Positions 1 to 5,529 of a stretch of 5,529 nt of DNA are shown here, in pieces; within the stretch, counting starts at the first letter, position 1, and each line of letters starts with the position of its first letter. The stretch comes from Chloroflexota bacterium. GTDB lineage: Bacteria > Chloroflexota > Dehalococcoidia > UBA2979. A program made the translations under genes and the position numbers. The stretch is taken from contig PAJB01000024.1 in NCBI GenBank assembly GCA_002710905.1, forward strand, positions 61,889-67,417. Direction: 5' to 3'. The notes under the pieces are model-generated. The model was not told the DNA's origin. It was given only the letters and a program-made list of their open reading frames with translations, and did no database searches.

Positions 1-402
1 TTCAGGAAAATCTTTAATAACAGTTTGATTATTAATCAAAAATTCAAGATTATCTTGTATTTGAAGTGTTTTCATTTTAACTGCATACTCAATAATGCCA
101 TCTTTTTTACCATCTTCGCTGATAAAAATATGTCCATCAGGAGTTTTATTTATGGACACAACACCCAGATAAACACCAGGAGCAAGAACTCGATTTTGTT
201 CAACTTCTGCCATACAAAATTCATATCGCTGGCTTAATTTAGTTTGATCAACAAAATCAAAACTGACAGATTTTTTAATTTTATAAACATATTCACCTGC
301 AATAAAAACATAAGAGAGATGTGTTTGTTCAAATTGTACTTTATCTACTTTGTGAGTATAAATGTCTGGTAAAAGTAAAGCTTCGACATAATCTGGATAC
401 AT
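1..402 (-). CDS. N-terminal part of a COG2187-type kinase-like protein (aminoglycoside phosphotransferase family), cut by window edge
   Basis: The reading frame is open from an ATG at 402-400 to the left edge, giving 134 residues with no stop, so the 3' part is missing. The visible sequence resembles the start of COG2187 proteins, which usually run to about 500 residues and join an aminoglycoside-phosphotransferase-like domain to a C-terminal P-loop kinase domain. Matching elements are the opening MYPDYVEALLLPDIY, THLSYVFIAGEYVYKIKK (residues 27-44, lysine-rich strand), EVEQNRVLAPGVYLGVVSI (66-84) and EYAVKM (105-110). An AAGG at 411-414, 8 nt before the ATG, supports this start. The physiological substrate of the family is not settled, and resistance should not be assumed from the family name. 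The gene diverges from accDA. The P-loop half cannot be seen, so an intact two-domain architecture is inferred. Confidence 0.82.
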   Translation of the reverse strand, partial: MYPDYVEALLLPDIYTHKVDKVQFEQTHLSYVFIAGEYVYKIKKSVSFDFVDQTKLSQRYEFCMAEVEQNRVLAPGVYLGVVSINKTPDGHIFISEDGKKDGIIEYAVKMKTLQIQDNLEFLINNQTVIKDFPE

Positions 403-410
403 TCAAATTA

Positions 411-414
411 CCTT
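411..414 (-). promoter_or_regulatory. Ribosome binding site of the kinase-like gene
   Basis: On the minus strand AAGG is followed by an 8-nt spacer and then the ATG at 402-400. It supports the start chosen for the left-edge gene. Confidence 0.55.
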
Positions 415-444
415 AATATAGATATTTATCAATGATTCTTTCTA

Positions 445-472
445 ATGATAGACTAAATTAAAAGGGTTTCAA
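445..472 (-). promoter_or_regulatory. Predicted sigma-70-type promoter for the kinase-like gene
   Basis: Read on the minus strand, a -35-like TTGAAA (467-472) and a -10-like TATCAT (445-450) are separated by 16 nt, each matching consensus at 5 of 6 bases. Transcription would start near 438, leaving a leader of about 36 nt that contains the AAGG ribosome binding site. The -35 box lies only 2 nt before the accDA ATG on the other strand, so polymerase bound here would cover the accDA translation start region. In the same 72-nt gap I see no equally good promoter for accDA; the best candidate is an isolated TCTAAT (441-446) without a -35 box. Confidence 0.5.
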
Positions 473-474
473 AT

Positions 475-2199
475 ATGGAAAAAATTAAAAAAATTTTTCA
501 AACATTTAAAAATTTTAAAATATCTCGAACTGTCTCTTCAGATTTGCAATGTCCAGATTGTAAAATCAATCTACTTGAAGATAGCGGATACCTCTCTTTA
601 GGGATATGTAGTGCATGTGGGCATAAAGATACTCTTTCAGCAAAACAATGGATCAATTTAATTTTTGATCAAAATAGTTTTGATGAAAAATTTTTAAATA
701 TTGATTCTCCAGATCCGCTACATTTTAATGACTCAAAGCCCTATAAGCAAAGAATTAAGCAGGCTCAAGATTCTACCGGTGAGCAATCAGCCGTTACAAC
801 TGGGTATGGCTATATTAAAGGCATTAAAGTTGTTGCAGCAATATTTGATTTCAAATTTCTTGGAGGTTCAATGGGTTACGCTGTAGGGGAAAAAATTACC
901 GCAGCAATTGATAAAGCTATAGTAAAAAAATTACCTGTATTGGTGATAACATGTTCAGGTGGCGCACGTATGCAAGAAGGCACTTTAGCACTTGCACAAA
1001 TGATTAAAACTACTAACGCAATAAATAATTTACACGATGCTCATTTACCTTTAATTGGAATTCTTGCTAATCCAACAACAGGTGGGGTATTTGCTTCATT
1101 CGCAAATCAAGCTGACATTTTAATTGCTGAAAAAGAAGCTTTAATTGGATTTGCTGGCCCTAGAGTAAGAGCTGTAAATGATACAGAACAAGATCGTGTT
1201 CTATCTGAAGAAATTCTTGCTCGCGGTCTTATTGATAGCATCATACCAAGAAATGAATTAAAACAATATTTAGAAAGAGTGCTTGGGCTAATTATAGCAA
1301 ATGAAATAAAAGTTTCTGCTCCTCGCATATCAACTAACTCGATGCATACGCATAAAGTATCGAATGGCTGGGAGTCTGTCACTACCAGTAGAGCATCAGA
1401 TAGACCGAGTGCAAAAGATTACATAGATCAAATTTTTTCTGACTTTATTGAATTAAAAGGTGATAGAAATGGCTTAGAGGATGACGTGCTAATTGGAGGA
1501 TTTGCTAAGCTTGCACTAAAAAATGTTATGATTATTGCTCAAGATAGAAATGGTGGACAAACGGAAATCACTAAGGGAAGAGTTAGTGCATCTGGCTATA
1601 GAAAAGCAGTCAGGTTAATCAAAATTGCTAATACCTTGAAATTACCTATAATCTGCTTTGTTGATACTCCTGGTGCAAATGACAGTATTGAAAATGAAAA
1701 AATTGGACTAGCAAAATCTATCTCAGATACTATAGCCGAACTATCAAATTCTCAAGTTGAAACTATTTCAATTATTTTAGGTGAAGGTGGTTCAGGAGGT
1801 GCCATTGCTTTATGTTGCACAGATCGAGTTTTTATGCAAGAAAATTCATTTCTTGCCATAACTTCGCCTGAAGGTGCAGCAGCGATTTTATACAGAGATA
1901 AAAAACATGCTGAAGATGTTGCTAATGCATTGGGAGTAACTGCGTTAGAGCATGAAAATATAGGTTTTGTTGATGAGATAATTCCAGAACCTGAAAATCA
2001 TAGCATAAAAACACTAAAAGAAGCGTCCCGTTTCATTTATGATGCACTAACAGAAACAATTATTTCATTACAAAATCAAAATCAAAAGAGCAGATTGATA
2101 GCTAGAGAAAAAAAATGGAATGACTTAGGAAAAAATACAAAATTTTCTGGGAAAATTCAAAGACTATTGCTTGGTATTACTAGAAAAATTAAAATCTAG
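475..2199 (+). CDS. accDA: Fused acetyl-CoA carboxylase carboxyltransferase, beta (AccD) and alpha (AccA) subunits in one chain
   Basis: The 574-residue protein joins both halves of the carboxyltransferase that moves CO2 from carboxybiotin to acetyl-CoA, making malonyl-CoA for fatty acid synthesis in the cytoplasm. Residues 1-275 are AccD-like: a four-cysteine zinc ribbon (C26, C29, C45, C48), then the crotonase-fold core with CSGGARMQEG (160-169), NPTTGG (199-204) and GFAGPRV (225-231). After a linker at about 276-298, residues 299-574 are AccA-like, with RPSAKDYI (310-317), FIELKGDR (324-331), SGYRKAVRLIKIA (373-385), DTPGA (397-401), GEGGSGGAIAL (436-446) and SPEGAAAILY (464-473). The AccA half lacks the GHQKGR...NFGMP region and the GAYPG...EERGQ region of the E. 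coli-type subunit, like the shorter carboxyltransferases I associate with Actinobacteria and Chloroflexota. AAAGGG (461-466) lies 8 nt before the ATG. No accB or accC is in view. The stop overlaps that of the convergent small gene. Confidence 0.95.
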   Translation: MEKIKKIFQTFKNFKISRTVSSDLQCPDCKINLLEDSGYLSLGICSACGHKDTLSAKQWINLIFDQNSFDEKFLNIDSPDPLHFNDSKPYKQRIKQAQDSTGEQSAVTTGYGYIKGIKVVAAIFDFKFLGGSMGYAVGEKITAAIDKAIVKKLPVLVITCSGGARMQEGTLALAQMIKTTNAINNLHDAHLPLIGILANPTTGGVFASFANQADILIAEKEALIGFAGPRVRAVNDTEQDRVLSEEILARGLIDSIIPRNELKQYLERVLGLIIANEIKVSAPRISTNSMHTHKVSNGWESVTTSRASDRPSAKDYIDQIFSDFIELKGDRNGLEDDVLIGGFAKLALKNVMIIAQDRNGGQTEITKGRVSASGYRKAVRLIKIANTLKLPIICFVDTPGANDSIENEKIGLAKSISDTIAELSNSQVETISIILGEGGSGGAIALCCTDRVFMQENSFLAITSPEGAAAILYRDKKHAEDVANALGVTALEHENIGFVDEIIPEPENHSIKTLKEASRFIYDALTETIISLQNQNQKSRLIAREKKWNDLGKNTKFSGKIQRLLLGITRKIKI

Positions 2200-2645
2200 C
2201 TTTCATCTTGAGATTCATTATTATGCATAAAAATGCTTTTGTCATGAAAAATAATTCTTGCTTTATCCTTTTGTGAATATGAAGAAAATGCATGATGTAT
2301 CTTTAAAGATGCATCACCACCTTCATCAGGAGAACGAAAAGCAACATCTTCTGGTAAAGCAGGGTCAAGCTTATCACGTCTCTTACGATAGCTAGCCAAT
2401 GATCTATACATAGTTGTTTTATTAACTTCTCCTGATGCACGTGAATTTGAATGATCCTTTGAATCAGTTCTTTGTCTTAAAGTTCTTTGAGTAGACCTAT
2501 GGTTATTCTGTCTACTAGAATTGTTAGTCTTTCTGCGATTACGAGACCTATGATTATAGTTTCCACGAGCTCGCGAGTTGGAGCTTTTAGTTTTATTTTC
2601 CTTAGAGACAACTTTTGATAAAGTTTTTTTTATTTTTTCAAACAT
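2196..2645 (-). CDS. Small arginine-rich, probably disordered protein of unknown function
   Basis: I do not recognise this 149-residue protein. Residues 1-20 (MFEKIKKTLSKVVSKENKTK) could form a lysine-rich amphipathic helix. Residues 21-70 are low complexity, rich in Arg, Asn, Ser, Gln and Thr, with 14 Arg/Lys and only two Asp, as in RNA- or nucleic-acid-binding tails. Residues 78-149 look more ordered and mixed in charge, with YRSLASYRKRRDKLDPALPED (80-100, a conserved-looking stretch) and a hydrophobic patch ARIIFHDKSIFM. There is no signal peptide or membrane segment. It starts 7 nt after the purU stop on the same strand, so it is probably translated from the ubiE-purU transcript; no clear ribosome binding site is visible. 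Its stop shares CTAG with the accDA stop. Gene reality is supported by the tight packing and by filling an otherwise empty 450-bp gap. RNA binding is inference from composition only. Confidence 0.7.
   Translation of the reverse strand: MFEKIKKTLSKVVSKENKTKSSNSRARGNYNHRSRNRRKTNNSSRQNNHRSTQRTLRQRTDSKDHSNSRASGEVNKTTMYRSLASYRKRRDKLDPALPEDVAFRSPDEGGDASLKIHHAFSSYSQKDKARIIFHDKSIFMHNNESQDES
2293..2316. repeat. 24-nt near-perfect inverted repeat inside the small basic gene
   Basis: The arms TGATGTATCTTT and AAAGATGCATCA pair at 11 of 12 positions; the single exception (2298 with 2311) is a U-G wobble in plus-strand RNA and an A-C mismatch in minus-strand RNA. With a TTAA loop the plus-strand transcript could form a 10-bp hairpin about 95 nt beyond the accDA stop. 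No U-tract follows, so it is not a standard intrinsic terminator. On the minus strand it encodes part of the C-terminal region (DASLKIHH). Confidence 0.5.
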
Positions 2646-2652
2646 TTTTCAT

Positions 2653-3525
2653 TTAGTTAAATACAATGGTTTTATTTCCAACAATAAAGATACGATCTTC
2701 TAGATGCCATTTAACGGCTCGAGCTAATACAGAACGTTCAACTTCTTTACCTAGTTCAATAATCTTTTTCCTACCCTCTCGATGAGTTAATCGAATAACG
2801 TCTTGCTCAATAATTGGACCCTGATCCAAATCTTCAGTAGCATAATGAGCTGTAGCTCCAACAACCTTAACACCTCTTTCTATAGCTTGTCCATACGGAT
2901 CAGCCCCAACAAATGCAGGAAGAAACGAGTGATGAATATTAATAATTTTATTTTGATATATTTTAGTAAAATTATCAGACAAAATCTGCATATATCGAGC
3001 AAGAACTATGAGATCGACATCATTATCTTTTAGCAAAGTCAAAATTTGCTCTTCTTGCTGATTTTTACTCTTATTATCAATTGGCAAATGATAAAATGGG
3101 ATCCCAAATGAATGAACTTCTTTTTCAAGCGTATCATGATTTGAAATAATCAATGGTATGTCTGCATTAATCTCACCGCTTCGCCATCTCCATAATATTT
3201 CGAGCAAACAGTGATCAGTTTTTGATGCTAAAATTGCAATTTTTTTCCGTTCTTCATCTCTAAAAATATTCCAATTCATTTCATGCTCATTACCAACCAA
3301 TGTACCAAAATCATTTTCAATGCTATCAATGTCAACTGATTGAGCATCATATTCAAAGACTAATCGCATAAAAAACATGCTCTTATTTTCAACAGGCATA
3401 CTATGCTGATCTGCATGCACTATATTAATATCATTGGATGCTAAAAAATTAGTCACAGCAGCAATAATACCTGGCTTGTCCTGACAGGAAATCATTAATT
3501 TTGCAGATAATAAATCTTCACTCAT
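2653..3525 (-). CDS. purU: Formyltetrahydrofolate deformylase
   Basis: PurU hydrolyses 10-formyl-tetrahydrofolate to formate and tetrahydrofolate, balancing one-carbon pools and in some bacteria supplying formate for purine synthesis by PurT. The 290-residue protein has the family's usual length and order: an N-terminal ACT domain (about 9-84, CQDKPGIIAAVTNFLASN) expected to sense ligands, then a formyltransferase-fold domain (about 92-285). The active-site set of the GART family is present: N196 and H198 in NIHHSFLP, H227 in AHYATEDLDQGP, and D234 in the same stretch. LARYMQILS (175-183) and FVGADPYGQA are also typical of PurU. Two ATGs are adjacent (3528-3526 and 3525-3523). AAAGGA at 3532-3537 is 3 nt from the first and 6 nt from the second, so I chose the second. 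It follows ubiE by 27 nt and precedes the small basic gene by 7 nt, which suggests one operon. Confidence 0.95.
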   Translation of the reverse strand: MSEDLLSAKLMISCQDKPGIIAAVTNFLASNDINIVHADQHSMPVENKSMFFMRLVFEYDAQSVDIDSIENDFGTLVGNEHEMNWNIFRDEERKKIAILASKTDHCLLEILWRWRSGEINADIPLIISNHDTLEKEVHSFGIPFYHLPIDNKSKNQQEEQILTLLKDNDVDLIVLARYMQILSDNFTKIYQNKIINIHHSFLPAFVGADPYGQAIERGVKVVGATAHYATEDLDQGPIIEQDVIRLTHREGRKKIIELGKEVERSVLARAVKWHLEDRIFIVGNKTIVFN

Positions 3526-3531
3526 CATTTT

Positions 3532-3537
3532 TCCTTT
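3532..3537 (-). promoter_or_regulatory. Ribosome binding site of purU
   Basis: AAAGGA on the minus strand stands just before two tandem ATG codons. The spacing of 6 nt to the second ATG is more usual than the 3 nt to the first, which is why the start at 3525 is preferred over 3528. The product differs by only one methionine. Confidence 0.6.
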
Positions 3538-3552
3538 GATTGACGTTTAACA

Positions 3553-4287
3553 TTAATTACTTTTTCGAACAACCAAAACACCAACTGAACCAAAAAGAAA
3601 TGTTTGCTTTTTTCTAACAATAAAATGTTTCTCTTGAAAAAATGTGCCAAGTTCATCGAGGGTAAAAAACTTTTCTATAGAATAATTTAAATATTGATAA
3701 GCATTACTGTGACCAGATATCCAACGACCTATGATAGGAACAAGAAATGTACTATACAATTTAGAAAAGAAATTTATTATCCTGAAACGATTTGTTTTTT
3801 TAAATGCATCAATAATAATAATTTTTCCACCTGGTTTTAAAATTCTATGAACCTCACGTAATAATACATCAACATCTGAAATGTTTCGCAAAACAAATGA
3901 CATAGAGCAGACATCAAATCTATTCGATTGAATTGGGAGTATCAATGCGTCTCCAATTAAAAAATTTGTCTTCTGAGAGTATTGATTAGATTTGTTAAAA
4001 GCAATTTCTACCATTGGTTTTGCAAAATCTATACCTACAATAGAATTTTTAGAATACGGCAAACAATCAAACACAAAATCACCTGTTCCGCATCCAATAT
4101 CTAAGACGCTATCGTTTTCAGTGATTTCTTGTTTAACAATCTTTTTACGCCATTTCTTATGTTGCCCAAATGTAAAAATATTATTCATAAGATCATATGT
4201 ATGAGAAATATCACTAAACATATTTTGTATGTATGAGTGTTTTATTTTTTTATTTTCTAAATTTTCAAATTCATTTTTTTGGGACAT
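3553..4287 (-). CDS. ubiE: Demethylmenaquinone/ubiquinone biosynthesis C-methyltransferase, UbiE/MenG family
   Basis: This is a class I SAM-dependent methyltransferase that adds the ring C-methyl group in menaquinone (or ubiquinone) synthesis, acting on a prenylated quinone at the membrane. The 244-residue product matches the family length. It carries the UbiE N-terminal signature (MFSDISHTYDLMNNIFTFG, 23-41, then HKKWRK), SAM motif I VLDIGCGTGD (61-70), GIDFAKPM (85-92), GDALILP (112-118), the family-specific FVLRNISD (131-138), RILKPGG (148-154) and YQYLNYSIEKF (197-207) near the C-terminus. Which quinone is made cannot be read from the sequence; in the suggested lineage menaquinone would be likelier, making menG an equally good name. 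An in-frame GTG at 4308-4306 would add seven residues (start MYCHWHA), but these do not resemble the family, so the ATG at 4287 is preferred. No strong ribosome binding site precedes either start. It is the first gene of the run leading to purU. Confidence 0.93.
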   Translation of the reverse strand: MSQKNEFENLENKKIKHSYIQNMFSDISHTYDLMNNIFTFGQHKKWRKKIVKQEITENDSVLDIGCGTGDFVFDCLPYSKNSIVGIDFAKPMVEIAFNKSNQYSQKTNFLIGDALILPIQSNRFDVCSMSFVLRNISDVDVLLREVHRILKPGGKIIIIDAFKKTNRFRIINFFSKLYSTFLVPIIGRWISGHSNAYQYLNYSIEKFFTLDELGTFFQEKHFIVRKKQTFLFGSVGVLVVRKSN

Positions 4288-4314
4288 AGCATGCCAATGA
4301 CAATACACATTCTT

Positions 4315-4326
4315 CTATTGCAATAG
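4315..4326. promoter_or_regulatory. Perfect 12-bp palindrome in the ubiE/nurA divergent promoter region, candidate operator
   Basis: CTATTGCAATAG is an exact palindrome. It ends 2 nt before the TATAAT of the nurA promoter, inside the -35/-10 spacer, and it would cover the predicted start site of a minus-strand promoter for ubiE. A dimeric regulator bound here could affect both directions. No protein is assigned, and such palindromes do occur by chance in AT-rich DNA. Confidence 0.35.
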
Positions 4327-4328
4327 TG

Positions 4329-4334
4329 TATAAT
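4329..4334 (+). promoter_or_regulatory. Consensus -10 box (TATAAT) for nurA-herA
   Basis: A perfect TATAAT lies in the 74-bp gap between ubiE and nurA. No good -35 box is found at 16-18 nt; the nearest is TACACA (4304-4309) at 19 nt, matching 4 of 6. Transcription would begin near 4341, giving a leader of about 20 nt made almost only of A and T. This makes the in-frame GTG at 4326, which lies before the box, an unlikely start. The overlapping minus-strand TATTAT (4330-4335) could serve as a -10 box for ubiE. Confidence 0.5.
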
Positions 4335-4361
4335 ACGCCTACGTTAAAACAAATAAAAAAA

Positions 4362-5378
4362 ATGCAACAAAAATTAAAATTAACCAGAGCCTGGGATATA
4401 GAACGAGAGCAATCAATAGATGATGAAAATATTGACGAACATATTATTTCCGATGCAGAATGTGAAATAGAAACAGAATTATGGAAGCCAATAAATCCTC
4501 GTATTGACACAAAGTTTTCTTATACAATTGTAGATGGCACTGAAAAAACGCATGGAGCGTTCATTACAGATATTAATAGTGAAGAATGTAATGTTATTCT
4601 TGGCTCTATTGTCGTAGGTGCAGTAGAAATTACACCGCAAGAAGCAAACATTCTTGAAAATGATACTGCGCCAATTATTCGTAGATATAAAATACAATTC
4701 ACTCCGGAGAATGCAAAAGATCCAGTAGAAAATCTTAGTATGCAAATTGGTAATAGCAGTTTAATGTTTCAAGGAATAAAGCAGAATCAATCAAAAAAAT
4801 CAGGAAACCTAAATAGTGTAAGAAACCTCATGGATAATCTGACAAGTCTAATGAGCAAAGAGGAATTAAAATTGGCTAATTCATTAGCGGATTCTAATGA
4901 AATGATTTTTTTAGATGGACCTATTTCACAACCAAAAAATACAAAAAACAATGTCATTGGCTATATTAAAGGAATGCGACAGTTGTATTTGCCCCCTAAT
5001 AAATTAACCATTTTAGAGGAGCTTAATGAAGGCAGCCGAACACCAATTTTCCGTATACCGCATGATACATATGGTAATAAATTGTCATGGTTTGTATGCA
5101 TTAAACAATTTGATAATGATATTTACGATTATAAAGCAGGATTAATGAGATTTGAAATGAGTGAGGCCCAAATATCCATTAAACAAGCTATAAATTTTGC
5201 TGATGCAACGTGTGTAATTTTTCCAAGTATTGCTCCTGAGCCATTTAAGGATTCTCGTGCTCCACATAATCCCATCCCAGTTGGTGAACTAGAAAAGAGA
5301 ATGAAGCATTTAATTGGTGATAAACACATAATTCATAGAGGTATTCGAAATTACATATATGAAACTAAGGATAGCTAA
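4362..5378 (+). CDS. nurA: NurA-domain 5'-3' nuclease (DNA double-strand break end processing)
   Basis: NurA is a nuclease that works with the HerA hexameric translocase to resect DNA ends. The 338-residue protein matches bacterial NurA proteins of the Deinococcus/Chloroflexota kind. Seen in order: an acidic N-terminal stretch (about 15-40), TIVDGTEKTHGAF (55-67) with the expected metal-binding D58, a second acidic motif FLDGPIS (183-189) with D185, IGYIKGMRQLYLP (199-211), GSRTPIFRI (224-232), AGLMRFE (259-265), SRAPHNPIPVGELEKRM (298-314) and LIGDKHIIHRGIRNY (317-331). The ATG at 4362 is chosen over the GTG at 4326 because a TATAAT lies between them; no Shine-Dalgarno sequence precedes either, only an A-rich leader. 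The next gene, herA, begins 2 nt after the stop, as expected for co-translated partners. Direct proof of activity is absent, but motifs plus neighbour make the call firm. Confidence 0.9.
   Translation: MQQKLKLTRAWDIEREQSIDDENIDEHIISDAECEIETELWKPINPRIDTKFSYTIVDGTEKTHGAFITDINSEECNVILGSIVVGAVEITPQEANILENDTAPIIRRYKIQFTPENAKDPVENLSMQIGNSSLMFQGIKQNQSKKSGNLNSVRNLMDNLTSLMSKEELKLANSLADSNEMIFLDGPISQPKNTKNNVIGYIKGMRQLYLPPNKLTILEELNEGSRTPIFRIPHDTYGNKLSWFVCIKQFDNDIYDYKAGLMRFEMSEAQISIKQAINFADATCVIFPSIAPEPFKDSRAPHNPIPVGELEKRMKHLIGDKHIIHRGIRNYIYETKDS
5366..5371 (+). promoter_or_regulatory. Ribosome binding site of herA
   Basis: TAAGGA lies inside the last codons of nurA, 9 nt before the herA ATG at 5381. 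It fits translational coupling of the two genes. Confidence 0.6.
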
Positions 5379-5380
5379 TA

Positions 5381-5529
5381 ATGAGTGAATCAAATGAAAT
5401 TGGCATTGTAATTGGAGTTGAGCGACTTGCTTCAAATCCGCTTGATTTTTGGCTGTATGTGCAAGATAACAACAATGTACAACTAGATGACATCGTTTGT
5501 TTAGAAATTACTGAAGAAAACCAAAATGA
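5381..5529 (+). CDS. herA: HerA-like ATPase/DNA translocase, N-terminal part, cut by window edge
   Basis: The frame is open from the ATG to the right edge, giving 49 residues. EIGIVIGVERL (6-16), NPLDFWLYV (19-27) and VQLDDIVCLEI (33-43) match the HAS-barrel domain that opens HerA proteins, especially the bacterial form with the FWLYV and QLDDIV elements. Full-length HerA has about 500-600 residues and forms a hexameric ring ATPase that drives DNA into the NurA dimer. The Walker A and B motifs lie beyond the window, so ATPase function is inferred from the barrel and from the immediately preceding nurA, 2 nt upstream. HerA-type ATPases also occur in several phage-defence systems, but the pairing with nurA favours the repair role. 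Confidence 0.82.
   Translation, partial: MSESNEIGIVIGVERLASNPLDFWLYVQDNNNVQLDDIVCLEITEENQN

Noticed and set aside
1107..1382. 91-residue minus-strand open frame inside accDA
   Set aside because: It lies wholly within a firmly identified gene and its product resembles no family. It is a shadow of the accDA reading frame.
2225..2240. GCAT-AAAA-ATGC hairpin followed by TTTT, a possible terminator for accDA
   Set aside because: The stem is only 4 bp and half A-T, too weak for an intrinsic terminator, and it lies inside the opposing coding sequence.
494..2647. 14-nt direct repeat TTTTTCAAACATTT at 494-507 and 2634-2647
   Set aside because: Both copies are low-complexity AT-rich coding sequence near gene starts, on different strands relative to the genes. 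A chance match is the simplest explanation.
4257..4310. Short minus-strand frame from ATG 4310-4308 (17 codons) overlapping the ubiE start, as a leader peptide
   Set aside because: It has no regulatory-type residue run and no attenuator-like structure, and its AGAAGA is too close to the ATG. It overlaps the ubiE start by chance reading.
4326..4361. GTG at 4326 as the nurA start
   Set aside because: It precedes a consensus TATAAT that would drive the gene, so the transcript would not contain it. The added residues also show no family resemblance.
4362..5529. Reading nurA-herA as part of a phage-defence island
   Set aside because: The neighbours are housekeeping genes, no defence effector, integrase or transposase is visible, and NurA is the normal repair partner of HerA.

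Overview
The window is a gene-dense, strongly AT-rich bacterial chromosome segment with no mobile element, CRISPR array, tRNA or rRNA that I can see. It holds five complete protein genes and two that run off the ends. The layout is divergent-convergent-divergent. A COG2187-type kinase-like gene (minus, cut by the left edge) diverges from a fused acetyl-CoA carboxylase carboxyltransferase gene accDA (plus). accDA converges on a minus-strand run of ubiE/menG, purU and a small arginine-rich protein gene. That run in turn diverges from a plus-strand nurA-herA pair, of which herA is cut by the right edge.

The organism cannot be named from the sequence alone. Three features point to a streamlined, AT-rich bacterium: a single-chain AccD-AccA whose AccA half lacks several motifs of the proteobacterial enzyme, a NurA-HerA pair of the bacterial type, and very short intergenic gaps. 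My best guess, by inference only, is a marine Chloroflexota lineage (SAR202/Dehalococcoidia-like).

Functionally the content looks mainly like housekeeping: fatty acid synthesis (AccDA makes malonyl-CoA), one-carbon/purine metabolism (PurU releases formate from 10-formyl-THF), respiratory quinone methylation (UbiE/MenG) and DNA end processing (NurA nuclease with HerA translocase). The small basic protein behind purU is unrecognised and is the least explained gene here.

Non-coding DNA is confined to two divergent intergenic stretches of about 72 and 74 bases. Each carries promoter-like sequence. The second has a perfect TATAAT with a partly symmetrical counterpart on the other strand and an adjacent 12-bp perfect palindrome, a plausible shared operator for ubiE and nurA. 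The accDA and small-protein stop codons overlap in one CTAG. A 24-nt near-perfect inverted repeat lies inside the small-protein gene. I found no convincing evidence of a new multi-gene system; the most useful leads are the small basic protein, the ubiE/nurA control region and the divergent AccDA fusion.
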